A DNA stretch of 53,850 bases from Syntrophus gentianae (GCF_900109885.1 NZ_FOBS01000022.1:1-53850), one strand, 5' to 3'. Positions 8,578-17,100 are shown, counted from the stretch's first letter. The notes: a model not told the origin generated them from the letters alone. Program-made: numbers and translations.

Positions 8578-8925
8578 TTATGAGTTCTCAGATCTGCACA
8601 ACCCATCATAGAAGAAAGATCGGCAGAAGAATCGGGACTTTTCTGGCATTTTTCCTAAAATCTGTCAAGGTCATATTTATCGAGCGGACCCAGGACGGGG
8701 AACATACCTTAAGATCAAGGATATAGAAGAAAAAAAATCAGGTTATTTCGGGGGAATATGTTGAAACCAAACATTAATTCTGCTAAGTTACTGAATTGAT
8801 ATAGCGTCGAGGGTAAATACATGAGATTTCCCGTAAATAATGATGCTGAATATTAGCTGAATATTATAAACAAACCATATCCTGTACCAGAGCATGAACA
8901 CGCTACGGAATCGCTTGGAGGGATG
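8578..8925. other. Intergenic region between tRNA-Arg and the amidase gene
   Basis: About 350 bases holding the upstream regions of two divergent units (tRNA-Arg on minus, amidase on plus). No gene, repeat or clear consensus promoter was recognised. Confidence 0.5.
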
Positions 8926-11082
8926 ATGACCAATTCAAATATTTTTGTTCTTGCATCGAAAAGACGGATGTTCATGGTCTGGTTGGTCTTGATAAGCCTC
9001 TTAGGCCTCCTGCCGTCCGAAGTCCTGGCCTCCAATACGATCCTAAATATCCGGCACTGGGTGGCGCCCGACCATACCCGCATCGTCATCGATACCCGAG
9101 AGAAAGCACGTTATCAAACGATAAAAAAGGGACAGGTGTTGTCCCTGTATTTCCGGGACTGTGAGATACAGGAATCCCTTCCAAATTCGATTCTCTTGAA
9201 TAAAAGAGGCATCGAAAAAATAATCAATGAACCCGTCGGCTCAAAACGGCACAAAGTGGATTTTTTTCTTGATGAAAAGGTTAAAACCACCGTTTTCAAC
9301 TTAAAGAAGGTTGAAGATAAACCGTATCGCATCGTTATCGATATCGAGTTTCCTGATGTCGAAAAAAAAGAAATAGAAGAAAGAACAGAGGCACGGGAAC
9401 AGCAGAGGAATCGAATTGTTGTGATTGATCCGGGACACGGTGGCGATGATCCGGGCGCTGTCGGTCAAGGGGGCACCTATGAAAAAAACGTCGTTCTGGA
9501 AATCAGCAGGAAACTTAAGTCCTACATAAACCAGCAATCGGGTTACCGCGCCTTCTTGACGCGAGACGGCGACTATTATGTCCCCTTTAAAAAAAGGCTG
9601 AAAATCGCGCGGGAATATGGCGCAGCGTTGTTTATCAGTGTTCACGCCGATGCCGCCGCCAATAGAGAAGCACGAGGCAGCTCAGTCTACTGCCTTTCCC
9701 TGGGTGGAGCGAGCAGTGCGGCAGCGAGAATTCTGGCGAATAAAGAAAACCTTGCTGACATGGTCGGGGGTTCTCCCAATGGCGATGCCAGTGAAGCGTC
9801 CGATCCCATCATTCTGAATATGTGCCAGACCAATACCTTGAATACGTCGAAGAATTTTGGGAATATGCTGCTGACTTCCCTCGACAGCGTAGGCCATGTA
9901 AAATTCAGGACCGTGCAGGAAGCCCAGTTGCGGGTATTGAAACTTCCCGATATCCCGTCAGTTCTTGTAGAAACGGCTTACATCTCCAACGCGGAAGAGG
10001 AAGAGTGGCTGAAAGATCCGGTTTTTCAGTCTAGAATGGCGGAAACCATCGGGAAAGCAATCATTGAATTTGAACCAACGGCGCCCCTGACACCCTCCCC
10101 ATCGCCGGCTGTCCTGGTTCGCAATGAACGCGGTAAGGATGCAGGGAAAAAAGCAATGGCGATCGCCGCTTCATCTACTTCGAAAAGATCTCTCGATAAG
10201 GCAAAGGCAGCCAATACTCCCTCTGTTCTTTACCATCGAGTCAAGCGGGGGGAAACCCTCCAGAAGATCGCCCTCCGATACGAAATGCCCCTTGCCGATC
10301 TGGCCCAGTTGAACGCGATCCGGATTTCTGCCCCTCTGCCTGCAGGAAAGAGACTGAAGGTTGCAAAATTGGTCACATCTGAAACACCAGAAGATGAAAA
10401 AAATGCGGAGAAGAAAGATTCCGGATTCTCCAGAAAGTCGGAACAGGAAGAACAGAGAACTGCCTTCCATAAGGTCAGGAAAGGAGAAACACTGGCCACC
10501 ATTGCCCGACACTACCGCACATCCCCGGCCAATCTTCTGAAACTCAATGGAAGAACCTGGAAGGAGCCGCTCTATGCCGGAACCACGATAAAGGTGAAGG
10601 GTGATGAAAACGGCGACCGTGTTCCCGATGGCGAATCCGCAAAGGGATCCGCAAGAGCCACCAAAAACCGGAACCTCCCCCAGGTCGCATCCGCAACGGT
10701 ATCTTACCAGGTCCACAGGGGAGACAGCCTGGATTCCATTGCCCGGGAGCACCATACGACTGTGACAGAACTTCGCAAGCTCAACGATATGAAAAACGGG
10801 GACGCTCTTCTGGCAGGAACGAAAATAAAGATTCCCGAAACCGCTTCGGCCGCTGAATCCAGAGAGGAGCGAACACTTTCATCCGCAGAGGCAACCAGTA
10901 CCAGAAAGAAAAGAATCGGCCACATCACCTATCGAGTAAAGCGCGGGGATACCTTGGATACGATCGCCCGCAAGCATAAAACCCCCATCGATGTCCTTCT
11001 GTCCTTGAACAAGATGAAATTGAACGATCCTCTGTACGCCAATCAATCTCTCAAATTGCCCAAGGAATCCTCCTTTTTCTAA
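8926..11082 (+). CDS. N-acetylmuramoyl-L-alanine amidase with AMIN and four LysM domains
   Basis: 718 residues, exported, cleaving the amide between muramic acid and the peptide stem. ATG 8926 is preferred over 8923 because GGAGGG at 8917-8922 would abut the latter. A signal peptide covers residues about 12-35. An AMIN domain follows (about 38-130; HTRIVIDTREKARYQ). Amidase_3 spans about 165-380, with the zinc-ligand motifs DPGHGGDDPGA, SVHADA and the catalytic-Glu segment VETAYISN. Four LysM repeats lie in the last 300 residues (openings HRVKRGETL, HKVRKGETL, YQVHRGDSL, YRVKRGDTL), separated by charged linkers. Four C-terminal LysM repeats is a high number for an AmiC-type enzyme. It likely acts in daughter-cell separation or wall turnover. 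Confidence 0.95.
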   Translation: MTNSNIFVLASKRRMFMVWLVLISLLGLLPSEVLASNTILNIRHWVAPDHTRIVIDTREKARYQTIKKGQVLSLYFRDCEIQESLPNSILLNKRGIEKIINEPVGSKRHKVDFFLDEKVKTTVFNLKKVEDKPYRIVIDIEFPDVEKKEIEERTEAREQQRNRIVVIDPGHGGDDPGAVGQGGTYEKNVVLEISRKLKSYINQQSGYRAFLTRDGDYYVPFKKRLKIAREYGAALFISVHADAAANREARGSSVYCLSLGGASSAAARILANKENLADMVGGSPNGDASEASDPIILNMCQTNTLNTSKNFGNMLLTSLDSVGHVKFRTVQEAQLRVLKLPDIPSVLVETAYISNAEEEEWLKDPVFQSRMAETIGKAIIEFEPTAPLTPSPSPAVLVRNERGKDAGKKAMAIAASSTSKRSLDKAKAANTPSVLYHRVKRGETLQKIALRYEMPLADLAQLNAIRISAPLPAGKRLKVAKLVTSETPEDEKNAEKKDSGFSRKSEQEEQRTAFHKVRKGETLATIARHYRTSPANLLKLNGRTWKEPLYAGTTIKVKGDENGDRVPDGESAKGSARATKNRNLPQVASATVSYQVHRGDSLDSIAREHHTTVTELRKLNDMKNGDALLAGTKIKIPETASAAESREERTLSSAEATSTRKKRIGHITYRVKRGDTLDTIARKHKTPIDVLLSLNKMKLNDPLYANQSLKLPKESSFF

Positions 11083-11107
11083 GGGAAGAGAAGAACGAGG
11101 GGCAGAA

Positions 11108-11590
11108 ATGAGAAGTTGTCGAAAAGAGATCCGGACGATTCCACTGCTCCTGGCAATTTCCGTCATTTTTTCTTTATCGGTGGGAAACGGTTGCGCCCAG
11201 GAAAATTCTCTTTCCCGTGGGCCTTTCCAGACTCGAATCGATCTGAGACCGACCGTTTCTGCTCCGGAAAATCAAGGGGATAAGCATCTTTTACTGCCCA
11301 AAGATATTCCGGATTCCGATATCTTTCCGCCAAGTTCGGCTCCGGAGGAGAGGAACCGGGAGCAAGAACAAGCATTGGGAGCCTACGGCTGGGGATTCTT
11401 TTCTCTCTCCCTTTCCAATCTGGACAATAAGCAACACAGACGCGATATCAGCGGAAAGATTGTGGAGATAGACCGGTTGGATATGTTCCGGTCCTTGACT
11501 TCCGGTTTTTCGGATCTTTCTTCACGAAAAAGGCTCCAATATTTCGGTGAAATCCTGGAGCCCGAAGTAAAACTGAAAATCGAATTTTAG
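11108..11590 (+). CDS. Secreted hypothetical protein
   Basis: 160 residues with a good AGGGG ribosome site. The N-terminus is a clear signal peptide (RTIPLLLAISVIFSLSVGNG) followed by Cys-Ala-Gln. The context NGC does not fit a standard lipobox, so either a soluble periplasmic protein or an atypical lipoprotein is possible. The rest is polar with no recognised domain. It lies 25 bases after the amidase gene and 18 before the MBL gene, so the three are probably one operon. Function unknown. Confidence 0.75.
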   Translation: MRSCRKEIRTIPLLLAISVIFSLSVGNGCAQENSLSRGPFQTRIDLRPTVSAPENQGDKHLLLPKDIPDSDIFPPSSAPEERNREQEQALGAYGWGFFSLSLSNLDNKQHRRDISGKIVEIDRLDMFRSLTSGFSDLSSRKRLQYFGEILEPEVKLKIEF

Positions 11591-11608
11591 AAAGAATAGG
11601 AATTATCG

Positions 11609-12256
11609 ATGCTGGCAAAAATTCAGGAGGGCCTCTATGCATTCCTGTGGGAAAGCACCAGGGAAAACAACAGCAACACCTTTTTAATTTCCGGGGATCA
11701 AACGATCCTTATTGATCCGGGATACCGCCATCTCTTCGGTCAGGTGCGGCGGGGGCTTTCGACCTTGAACCTGTCGCCCGCAAAAATTGATGTGGTTCTC
11801 GCAACTCATGGACACCCGGATCATCTGGATGCCGCATCGGATTTCAGGAAGCCGACCCTTTTCATGATGGGGCAGGAAGATTATCTCTATTTCACCAAAC
11901 TGGCCAGCCCTTCCTTCCCGATGCCCGAGCCGGACATCCTGTTGCAGGAAGGGCAATTGACCATCGGCGGGGTGCAACTTCAGGTTCTGGCAACGCCGGG
12001 ACATTCACCAGGTTCGCTGTGTCTGTACTGGCCGGAAAGAAAGGTCCTCTTTTCCGGGGATGTGGCCTTTGAGGATGGAATCGGCACGACCGATCTTACC
12101 GGCGGAGACGGCGTCCTGATGAAGGACAGTCTCCGGAAAATCAGCCAATTGGAGGTGGAATGCCTTCTTCCGGGACACGGCAACGCCATTGTCGGTCGGG
12201 AGGCGGTCCGAACCAATTTCGAGAGAATTGAATCTTACTGGTTCAACTATCTTTAG
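11609..12256 (+). CDS. MBL-fold metallo-hydrolase
   Basis: 215 residues spanning a complete compact metallo-beta-lactamase fold. The metal motif THGHPDH is at about 69-75. The later ligands are ATPGHSPGSLCLYW (about 130-143), LFSGDVAFEDG (Asp ligand) and LLPGHGNAIVG (last His). This layout is that of glyoxalase-II-like thioesterases, but the substrate is not evident. AGGAATT precedes the ATG. The gene ends convergently with the minus-strand gene at 12253, sharing four bases. Confidence 0.9.
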   Translation: MLAKIQEGLYAFLWESTRENNSNTFLISGDQTILIDPGYRHLFGQVRRGLSTLNLSPAKIDVVLATHGHPDHLDAASDFRKPTLFMMGQEDYLYFTKLASPSFPMPEPDILLQEGQLTIGGVQLQVLATPGHSPGSLCLYWPERKVLFSGDVAFEDGIGTTDLTGGDGVLMKDSLRKISQLEVECLLPGHGNAIVGREAVRTNFERIESYWFNYL

Positions 12257-12768
12257 AATTCTGCCGCCGAACGAATCCTTTGAGCATAAAGGGCCTTCAG
12301 CTGCTCCCGGTCCCTTTTCCATTGCAGATCCCGATCAAGATTCGGAAGCACCGCGGAACCGGAAATGCCCCGTTGCGCCAGATCATTCTTTGCCTTGACG
12401 GTCATCGCCTGTGTTTTTTCAGCATGTTCAGCCTCATACCCCCCAATAAGCCCTCGCAGAGGGGCGGCATCTCGACGAAGAACGCCTTCCATTATTTGAA
12501 AAAGCAGGTCATTTTCTCCATCGGGATCTATTCTCTCCAGGAGTTCGGAAAAGAGGGCGGACAATAACTCCGGCTCTGTTGCCTTTCCCTTTTCAATCTC
12601 CTCCTGAAGACGCACAAGATCCAGGGTCCCGTCCAAGCACTTCTGCACCCACCCCTTGACCCTGCCTCGGAGTTCCCGGGAATGAAGAGCCTTTTTTTCC
12701 TCCTCCGTCATGGTCAGACCTTTCGTCCTTTCCATGATCAGATCCAGCGTGCTCTTGATCTCAGCCAT
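12253..12768 (-). CDS. Conserved helical hypothetical protein
   Basis: 171 residues from ATG 12768, chosen because AAAAGGGG lies six bases upstream; a TTG at 12774 is the longer alternative. The protein is almost entirely helical and highly charged, with repeated Glu/Lys/Arg and no Cys cluster or membrane span. I do not recognise the family. Its stop codon overlaps the convergent MBL gene. It is probably a cytoplasmic protein expressed alone. Confidence 0.65.
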   Translation of the reverse strand: MAEIKSTLDLIMERTKGLTMTEEEKKALHSRELRGRVKGWVQKCLDGTLDLVRLQEEIEKGKATEPELLSALFSELLERIDPDGENDLLFQIMEGVLRRDAAPLRGLIGGYEAEHAEKTQAMTVKAKNDLAQRGISGSAVLPNLDRDLQWKRDREQLKALYAQRIRSAAEF

Positions 12769-12981
12769 ATCCAACCCCTTTTCGATTTCTGATCTTTTGC
12801 TACGGCATCTCGAATACAGCTGTCAAGAATTTTATTTTCTTCGGTTTTTCTCCAGAGAGGCCCCCCGTAAAAGAAATTTGCATCGTCTTCAGGTCAAAAA
12901 TTAAAACCTTTGATTTATTTTTTTACAGAACTGACTAATATTATGGCTGTAGATGAATAGAAATATCTCCTTTCCCGCATA

Positions 12982-13129
12982 AAAGTCGAAGAATTCATGA
13001 CCCGTAAGGTCATCACCGCATCTACCGATAACCTCCATCGAAGAAGCGATTCAGTTGATTAACCGACACTGCATCAACAGCCTTCCCATCATGATCTCCG
13101 GAAATCGACTCGTTGGCAATTATATTTAA
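12982..13129 (+). pseudogene. Frameshifted CBS-domain remnant
   Basis: Plus-strand translation gives KVEEFMTRKVITASTDN in one frame (about 12982-13032), the typical start of a CBS domain. It continues after a one-base shift as SIEEAIQLINRHCINSLPIM, then ISGNRLVG and a stop at 13127-13129. Together these make most of a single CBS motif split by a frameshift, with no longer gene around it. It is a decayed fragment, or a sequencing error in a very short gene. It is too short and broken for gene callers. Confidence 0.65.
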
Positions 13130-13764
13130 ACAACTGCATCAGCCTTCACAAAGGAGATATCATGATTTTTGCTCAAAGCCGCCGTATTGTAAAAATCTGC
13201 CCACTGATAAATAAGGATGTTTTGAAGAGGAAGACCAAGCATGTTAATATAAGGAATAATTAGAATAATGCATATTGAAAGAGATAGCCCTACGCTGATC
13301 TCTTTCCTCATCTCCTGCCTTTTTGAAAATGTATTTGCATCCTCAGAAAGCCCCTTAAGTGCGACAAAAATCCAGTAAAAGTTAAAAAAAGGTATGAAGA
13401 GATAACCAACAGCCTTACCTGGCGTTGTCCGCGCTCCGAATCCCTGAACTATCGACCAACATTTATAAAGGCACACAAGCCAATATGTTTCGCTAAATAT
13501 AATTGCGCCAAAACCGATTATAAAAAGCAGTCCGTCGAATGCATTATTATTTCCGGAGGAGAACGATCCTGCCAATAAAAAACATAGTATGCCCCCCCAT
13601 AGAGAAATGGTGTAAAGATTAGGATTCATTTTTTTGCCTGTTTGGGTAACTGTCGTCGCAGGAGGTGAAATATCCGATCTTTGTACATTTAATCTTGTAC
13701 CGCAATTGTCACAAAACACAGCAGATGAAGATTCATTTTCATAATTGCATTGTTGACATCTCAT
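13126..13764 (-). CDS. Zinc-ribbon membrane protein
   Basis: 212 residues. ATG 13764 is chosen over 13782 because AAGGAGG sits five bases upstream of it. Residues 1-25 form a zinc ribbon (CQQC ... CDNC). A Ser/Thr/Pro linker follows. Four hydrophobic segments then lie at about 50-70, 80-105, 120-140 and 165-185, with a soluble segment rich in charged residues between the last two. Such zinc-ribbon/TM proteins are common hypotheticals. An inner-membrane location is likely; function unknown. Its stop codon overlaps the end of the CBS remnant on the other strand. Confidence 0.75.
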   Translation of the reverse strand: MRCQQCNYENESSSAVFCDNCGTRLNVQRSDISPPATTVTQTGKKMNPNLYTISLWGGILCFLLAGSFSSGNNNAFDGLLFIIGFGAIIFSETYWLVCLYKCWSIVQGFGARTTPGKAVGYLFIPFFNFYWIFVALKGLSEDANTFSKRQEMRKEISVGLSLSICIILIIPYINMLGLPLQNILIYQWADFYNTAALSKNHDISFVKADAVV

Positions 13765-14020
13765 GGAGGCCTCCTTATTCATACAAGATATTCAAGTGAT
13801 ATATACGATATATCATCCTAAATTCAGCTTTGCGTAAAGTACTCAAGCAACAAAAGCAGTCATCTTATATCATATTTAGCCAGCATAATGAAATCAACGA
13901 TTTAGAATTTATCCGTAAATAAAAAAGGACAGAGAAAACCAGAGGGATAAGTCTTTTGGGAGAATGAGAAAAGTGACGCTTTCTTCTGAAAGGAGTATGC
14001 ATCGGCTGATGCAAGCCAGT

Positions 14021-15043
14021 TCAGATCAGGAGCGTACGGCCACAACGGTTTAGTTCACTTTCCAGGGTTCTCAGAGTCGATAAGGGATCCTGGGGAACGG
14101 ATGTCCGGCCCGGATAGAGATCGTAAAGACGGCGGTAAGCCGGGGGCGTAAAATCAGGCATAACCACGTTGGCGCCAGCGGCAAGGGCCTTCATCCGTCC
14201 TTCGGGATGAAGGACGGACAGGGCGGTAGTGGCGGGAAGATGAATGGCCGGGCAGGTAAGCCGAACGAGGGCCAGAACAACGAGCGTCGTCAACACCGTG
14301 CCGGCTGTGCAGGAGGCAAGGGGGGTCTGGGGATGGGGGAGGAAAGGCCCGACCCCCGCCATGTCCGCTTTTAAGGAAGAGATCAGCAGAATATCCTCAG
14401 CCAGAGCGGCAGAATCCTGTCCGGGCAGCCCCACCATACACCCCGTACCCGTTTCATAACCCAGCTCTTTGAGCCATTTCAGACACATCAACCGGTTTTC
14501 CCTCCGGGAATCGGGATGAAGACGGCGGTAAAGGGCAGGCACGGCCGTCTCGTGCTTGAGCAGATAACGGTCAGCGCCGGCCTCCCGGAAAGCCTCATAA
14601 TCCTCACGGGGCCGCTCACCCATGGAAAGGGTGATCACCAGGCCGGTTTCCCCTTTGATTTTCTCGATAAGACGACAGAGCTTCATCGTGTCGTAAAAGG
14701 AATCTTCGCCGGATTGGAGGACCAGGGTGGCAACCTTTGCCTCTTGAACAGTCAAAGCCGCATCCAGGATTTCTCGGTCGGTCATCCTATAGCGCTGCAA
14801 CTGGCGGTTTGCCTGCCGCAGGCCACAGTACAGGCAGTTCCGCTCGCAATAATTGGAAAATTCAACGATGCCCCGAAGATGGACGACCTCTCCCATAACT
14901 TCTTTCCTTCGGGTATCGGCCGCCAGAAACAAGGGTTGCAGTTCTTCCTCGTCCTCCAGGGAAAGAAGGGCGATCAGGTCTTCCCACCGGGGAAGACCTG
15001 ATCCTGAAAGCCGTTCCACGCATTCTTCAATCTCTGGAGTCAT
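14021..15043 (-). CDS. hydE: [FeFe]-hydrogenase H-cluster radical SAM maturase HydE
   Basis: 340 residues, the normal length for HydE. The radical SAM triad is C66-x3-C70-x2-C73 (CERNCLYC), followed by the biotin-synthase-like barrel (LVLQSGEDSFYD, MVGLPGQD, GVGPFLPHPQTPL). HydE processes the HydG-derived Fe(CO)2(CN)cysteine synthon on the way to the binuclear subcluster of the H-cluster. ATG 15043 is used; a GTG two codons earlier (15049) is also possible. It is last in the minus-strand order TM1266-hydG-hydE. HydF and the hydrogenase itself are not in the window. Confidence 0.95.
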   Translation of the reverse strand: MTPEIEECVERLSGSGLPRWEDLIALLSLEDEEELQPLFLAADTRRKEVMGEVVHLRGIVEFSNYCERNCLYCGLRQANRQLQRYRMTDREILDAALTVQEAKVATLVLQSGEDSFYDTMKLCRLIEKIKGETGLVITLSMGERPREDYEAFREAGADRYLLKHETAVPALYRRLHPDSRRENRLMCLKWLKELGYETGTGCMVGLPGQDSAALAEDILLISSLKADMAGVGPFLPHPQTPLASCTAGTVLTTLVVLALVRLTCPAIHLPATTALSVLHPEGRMKALAAGANVVMPDFTPPAYRRLYDLYPGRTSVPQDPLSTLRTLESELNRCGRTLLI

Positions 15044-15089
15044 GAGCACCGCCGTCGTCTGGAAGAATTTCCTTTAAAAGCAGAACCTT

Positions 15090-16484
15090 TTAGATAAAGA
15101 GGTCCCGTTCGCCCTTTTCGATCCGTCCCAGACGCTCGGTCAGAATCTTCTTGGTTTCGGGTTTCTCCGTTTCCTCTACAAGTTTGTCCAGTATCCGGTC
15201 GCCCACCTCCCGCGTTCGGGAAGAAGCATAATCCATCAGATACTCCTTGAAGGTCATCATGGCGTTGCTCCGGCAGAAATGCTGGATCAGCCCGGGTTTC
15301 GCGAGGTCCATGAAATCCCGGCCCGTTCGTCCGAGACGGTAACAGGCGGTGCAGAAACTGGGGATATGCCCCCGTGTCGTGATGTCGTAGATGACTTCGT
15401 CGGTCGTCCTCGTATCCCCGAGGTTGAACTGGGAAGCCCGGAATCCTTCGCTCGAATCTTTCGTGTATCCTCCGGGGTCCGTCCGCGATCCTGCGCTGAT
15501 CTGCGAAATCCCCAGTTCAAAAACCTCGGCGCGGATTTCAGGCGACTCCCGGGTGCTCAGAATCATCCCGGTATAGGGAACAGCCATCCGGAGGATGGCC
15601 ACCAGCTTCTTGAATTCATCATCACTGACCGGATGGGGCGGTGAAATGGCCGCCGGGGCATTGAAGGCGGGCTCGAGACGGGGGATGGAAATGGTATGCG
15701 GGCCAACGCCACAATCGGCTTCCAGGGTCTGGGCGTGAATCAGCATCCCCAGAACTTCATAGCGGTAATCGTACAATCCGAACAGAGCGCCAATCCCGAC
15801 ATCATCGATTCCGCCTTCCTGAGCCCGGTGCAAGGCTGTGAGCCGCCAGGCGAAATCGGCCTTGGGGCCGCTGGGGTGCATGGTCTTGTATGTTTCATGA
15901 TGGTAGGATTCCTGAAAAAGGACATACGTCCCGATGTCGGCCGCCTTCAGGCGCTTGAAGTCCGGTACGCTCATGGGGGCGATCTCCACATTGATCCGCC
16001 GGATTTCGCCGCCCTCTTCGGTGCGGGTGGCATAGGCCGTTTCGATGGCCTCGATAAAATAATCCAGACTGGAGCGGCTGGGATGTTCACCGCAGAGCAT
16101 CAGCAGGCGTTTATGGCCTTCCCTCTCGATGGCCCGGACCTCTTCGGCGATCTGCTCCATGGTGAGGGCGACCCGGTTAAGTTCCTTGTTATCCCGACGG
16201 AAGCCACAGTACAGGCAATTGTTTGAACAGTAGTTGGCGATGTACAGGGGCGCGAACAGAACGAGCCGGTTGCCGTAAATATCCTGTTTGATCTTCCTGG
16301 CCGTTTCAAAAATTGACTGGAGCAGCTCCGGATCATCGGTCTGCAGCAGGACGGCCGTCTCTTCCGTGGTCAGCCCTTTCAATTCCTTTGATTTTTCAAT
16401 GATATCCTGAACCTGCTTACGGTCGGGCGATTTTGCTTTCTGCAGTAGCTCTTCAATTTCCGTATCTCTGATGAAATCTTTCAT
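15090..16484 (-). CDS. hydG: [FeFe]-hydrogenase maturase HydG (tyrosine lyase)
   Basis: 464 residues, full length. The radical SAM cluster motif is C86-x3-C90-x2-C93 (CSNNCLYC). The C-terminal auxiliary-cluster motif C-x2-C-x22-C (CTACYRLG ... HFC) is intact, and it is this site that makes CO and cyanide from tyrosine on the dangler iron. AAAGG precedes the ATG. It lies 19 bases after the TM1266-type gene and 46 before hydE, so the three are one operon. Together with HydE it supplies the H-cluster ligands. Confidence 0.97.
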   Translation of the reverse strand: MKDFIRDTEIEELLQKAKSPDRKQVQDIIEKSKELKGLTTEETAVLLQTDDPELLQSIFETARKIKQDIYGNRLVLFAPLYIANYCSNNCLYCGFRRDNKELNRVALTMEQIAEEVRAIEREGHKRLLMLCGEHPSRSSLDYFIEAIETAYATRTEEGGEIRRINVEIAPMSVPDFKRLKAADIGTYVLFQESYHHETYKTMHPSGPKADFAWRLTALHRAQEGGIDDVGIGALFGLYDYRYEVLGMLIHAQTLEADCGVGPHTISIPRLEPAFNAPAAISPPHPVSDDEFKKLVAILRMAVPYTGMILSTRESPEIRAEVFELGISQISAGSRTDPGGYTKDSSEGFRASQFNLGDTRTTDEVIYDITTRGHIPSFCTACYRLGRTGRDFMDLAKPGLIQHFCRSNAMMTFKEYLMDYASSRTREVGDRILDKLVEETEKPETKKILTERLGRIEKGERDLFI

Positions 16485-16503
16485 GAAATCATTCCTTTCG
16501 ATA

Positions 16504-16755
16504 TTATGAGATTTTCTGAAGCGCCGATTTGACCTTTACGCCTGTCAGGGACCCCAGTTTGCCCGTCATGGCGCCGATCTCGTCCGTCGTGCCGTGAACA
16601 ATCAGGGAAAGAATGTTCAGGCCCGCCGGGGGATAGGGAAGACCCATCCGCCCGATGATGATGTCGCCGTATTCGGTCAGAATCGTATTGACCGAAGCGG
16701 CTTGTTCGGATCGCTGGGTAATGATGATGCTGACCGTGCCAATTCTTCTGTTCAT
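16504..16755 (-). CDS. TM1266-family small protein (putative iron-only hydrogenase system regulator)
   Basis: 83 residues from ATG 16755, with GGGG at 16764-16767 as ribosome site. The sequence (RRIGTVSIIITQRSEQAASV, then GRMGLPYPPAGLNILSLIV) fits the small ACT-like family that occurs with hydEFG and is annotated as a putative regulator of the iron-only hydrogenase system. An in-frame ATG at 16833 with its own GGGGGAAG box would add 26 residues starting MCDGTCG. That start spans a terminator hairpin, so I favour 16755 for the core protein. It leads the hyd operon. Confidence 0.85.
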   Translation of the reverse strand: MNRRIGTVSIIITQRSEQAASVNTILTEYGDIIIGRMGLPYPPAGLNILSLIVHGTTDEIGAMTGKLGSLTGVKVKSALQKIS

Positions 16756-16987
16756 GGAATTTTCCCCATAAAAAAAGAGGTTTGATTCCCGATGGGAATC
16801 AAACCTCTTTAGTCCGCAGGTTCCGTCACACATCCTCTTCCCCCTGCTTCCGGCAAATCCGCTTTCCCGAAATCCAGAGGCTTTCAGACGCATTCCTAAA
16901 GATATTCAATTCCCCTCAAGGTCAGAACTTCTTCTTCCTTCCCCTCAGGTTTTAAGGTTGAGAACGGTATTACGTAAGTAAAAAAGA
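16756..16987 (-). promoter_or_regulatory. Leader RNA with antiterminator and terminator upstream of the hyd operon
   Basis: On the minus strand a 17-nt segment GGGAATTGAATATCTTT (16914 to 16898) is a near copy of the terminator's second arm. It can pair with the first arm at 16 of 17 positions (13 Watson-Crick, 3 G-U). The 87 bases between them can form helices, for example GCAGG (16847-16843) with CCTGC (16820-16816), and GTCTG (16889-16885) opposite CGGAC (16816-16812). This is riboswitch or attenuator architecture. I cannot match the middle to a known aptamer class. The 5' end near 16987 is inferred from the promoter candidate at 16994-17022. Confidence 0.65.
16770..16810 (-). terminator. 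Terminator hairpin (attenuator) in the hyd operon leader
   Basis: On the minus strand, AAAGAGGTTTGATTCCC (16810 to 16794) pairs perfectly with GGGAATCAAACCTCTTT (16790 to 16774) across a 3-base loop and runs into seven T residues (16776-16770). This 17-bp intrinsic terminator ends 14 bases before the ATG of the TM1266-type gene, directly before its ribosome site. It is too far (about 290 bases) from aspA to be a simple end-of-gene terminator. Confidence 0.85.
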
Positions 16988-16993
16988 TTTTTT

Positions 16994-17022
16994 CTTATCC
17001 TATAACGACAGACACCTGTCAA
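16994..17022 (-). promoter_or_regulatory. Candidate sigma-70 promoter of the hyd leader
   Basis: Minus-strand TTGACA (17022-17017) is followed by a 17-base spacer and GATAAG (16999-16994). The -35 is perfect and the -10 matches at four of six positions. It lies between the end of aspA and the leader hairpins, so the hyd operon can be transcribed independently of aspA. Confidence 0.6.
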
Positions 17023-17035
17023 CCTATTTTTAAAC

Positions 17036-17054
17036 GGCCCATCCCGGATGGGCC
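17036..17054 (-). terminator. Hairpin after aspA
   Basis: GGCCCATCC and GGATGGGCC form a near-perfect GC-rich hairpin 47 bases downstream of the aspA stop. The minus-strand sequence after it (GTTTAAAAATAG) has a poor T-run, so termination strength is uncertain. Confidence 0.5.
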
Positions 17055-17100
17055 GATCCGGGATGGCTGCAAAATAGATTCGTCAACCCAGGCAAGGGAC

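Noticed and set aside
16811-16897. Match of the hyd leader to cobalamin, TPP, Moco or c-di-GMP riboswitches
   Set aside because: The conserved core sequences of those classes, as I remember them, are absent from the 87-base middle; a covariance search is still needed.
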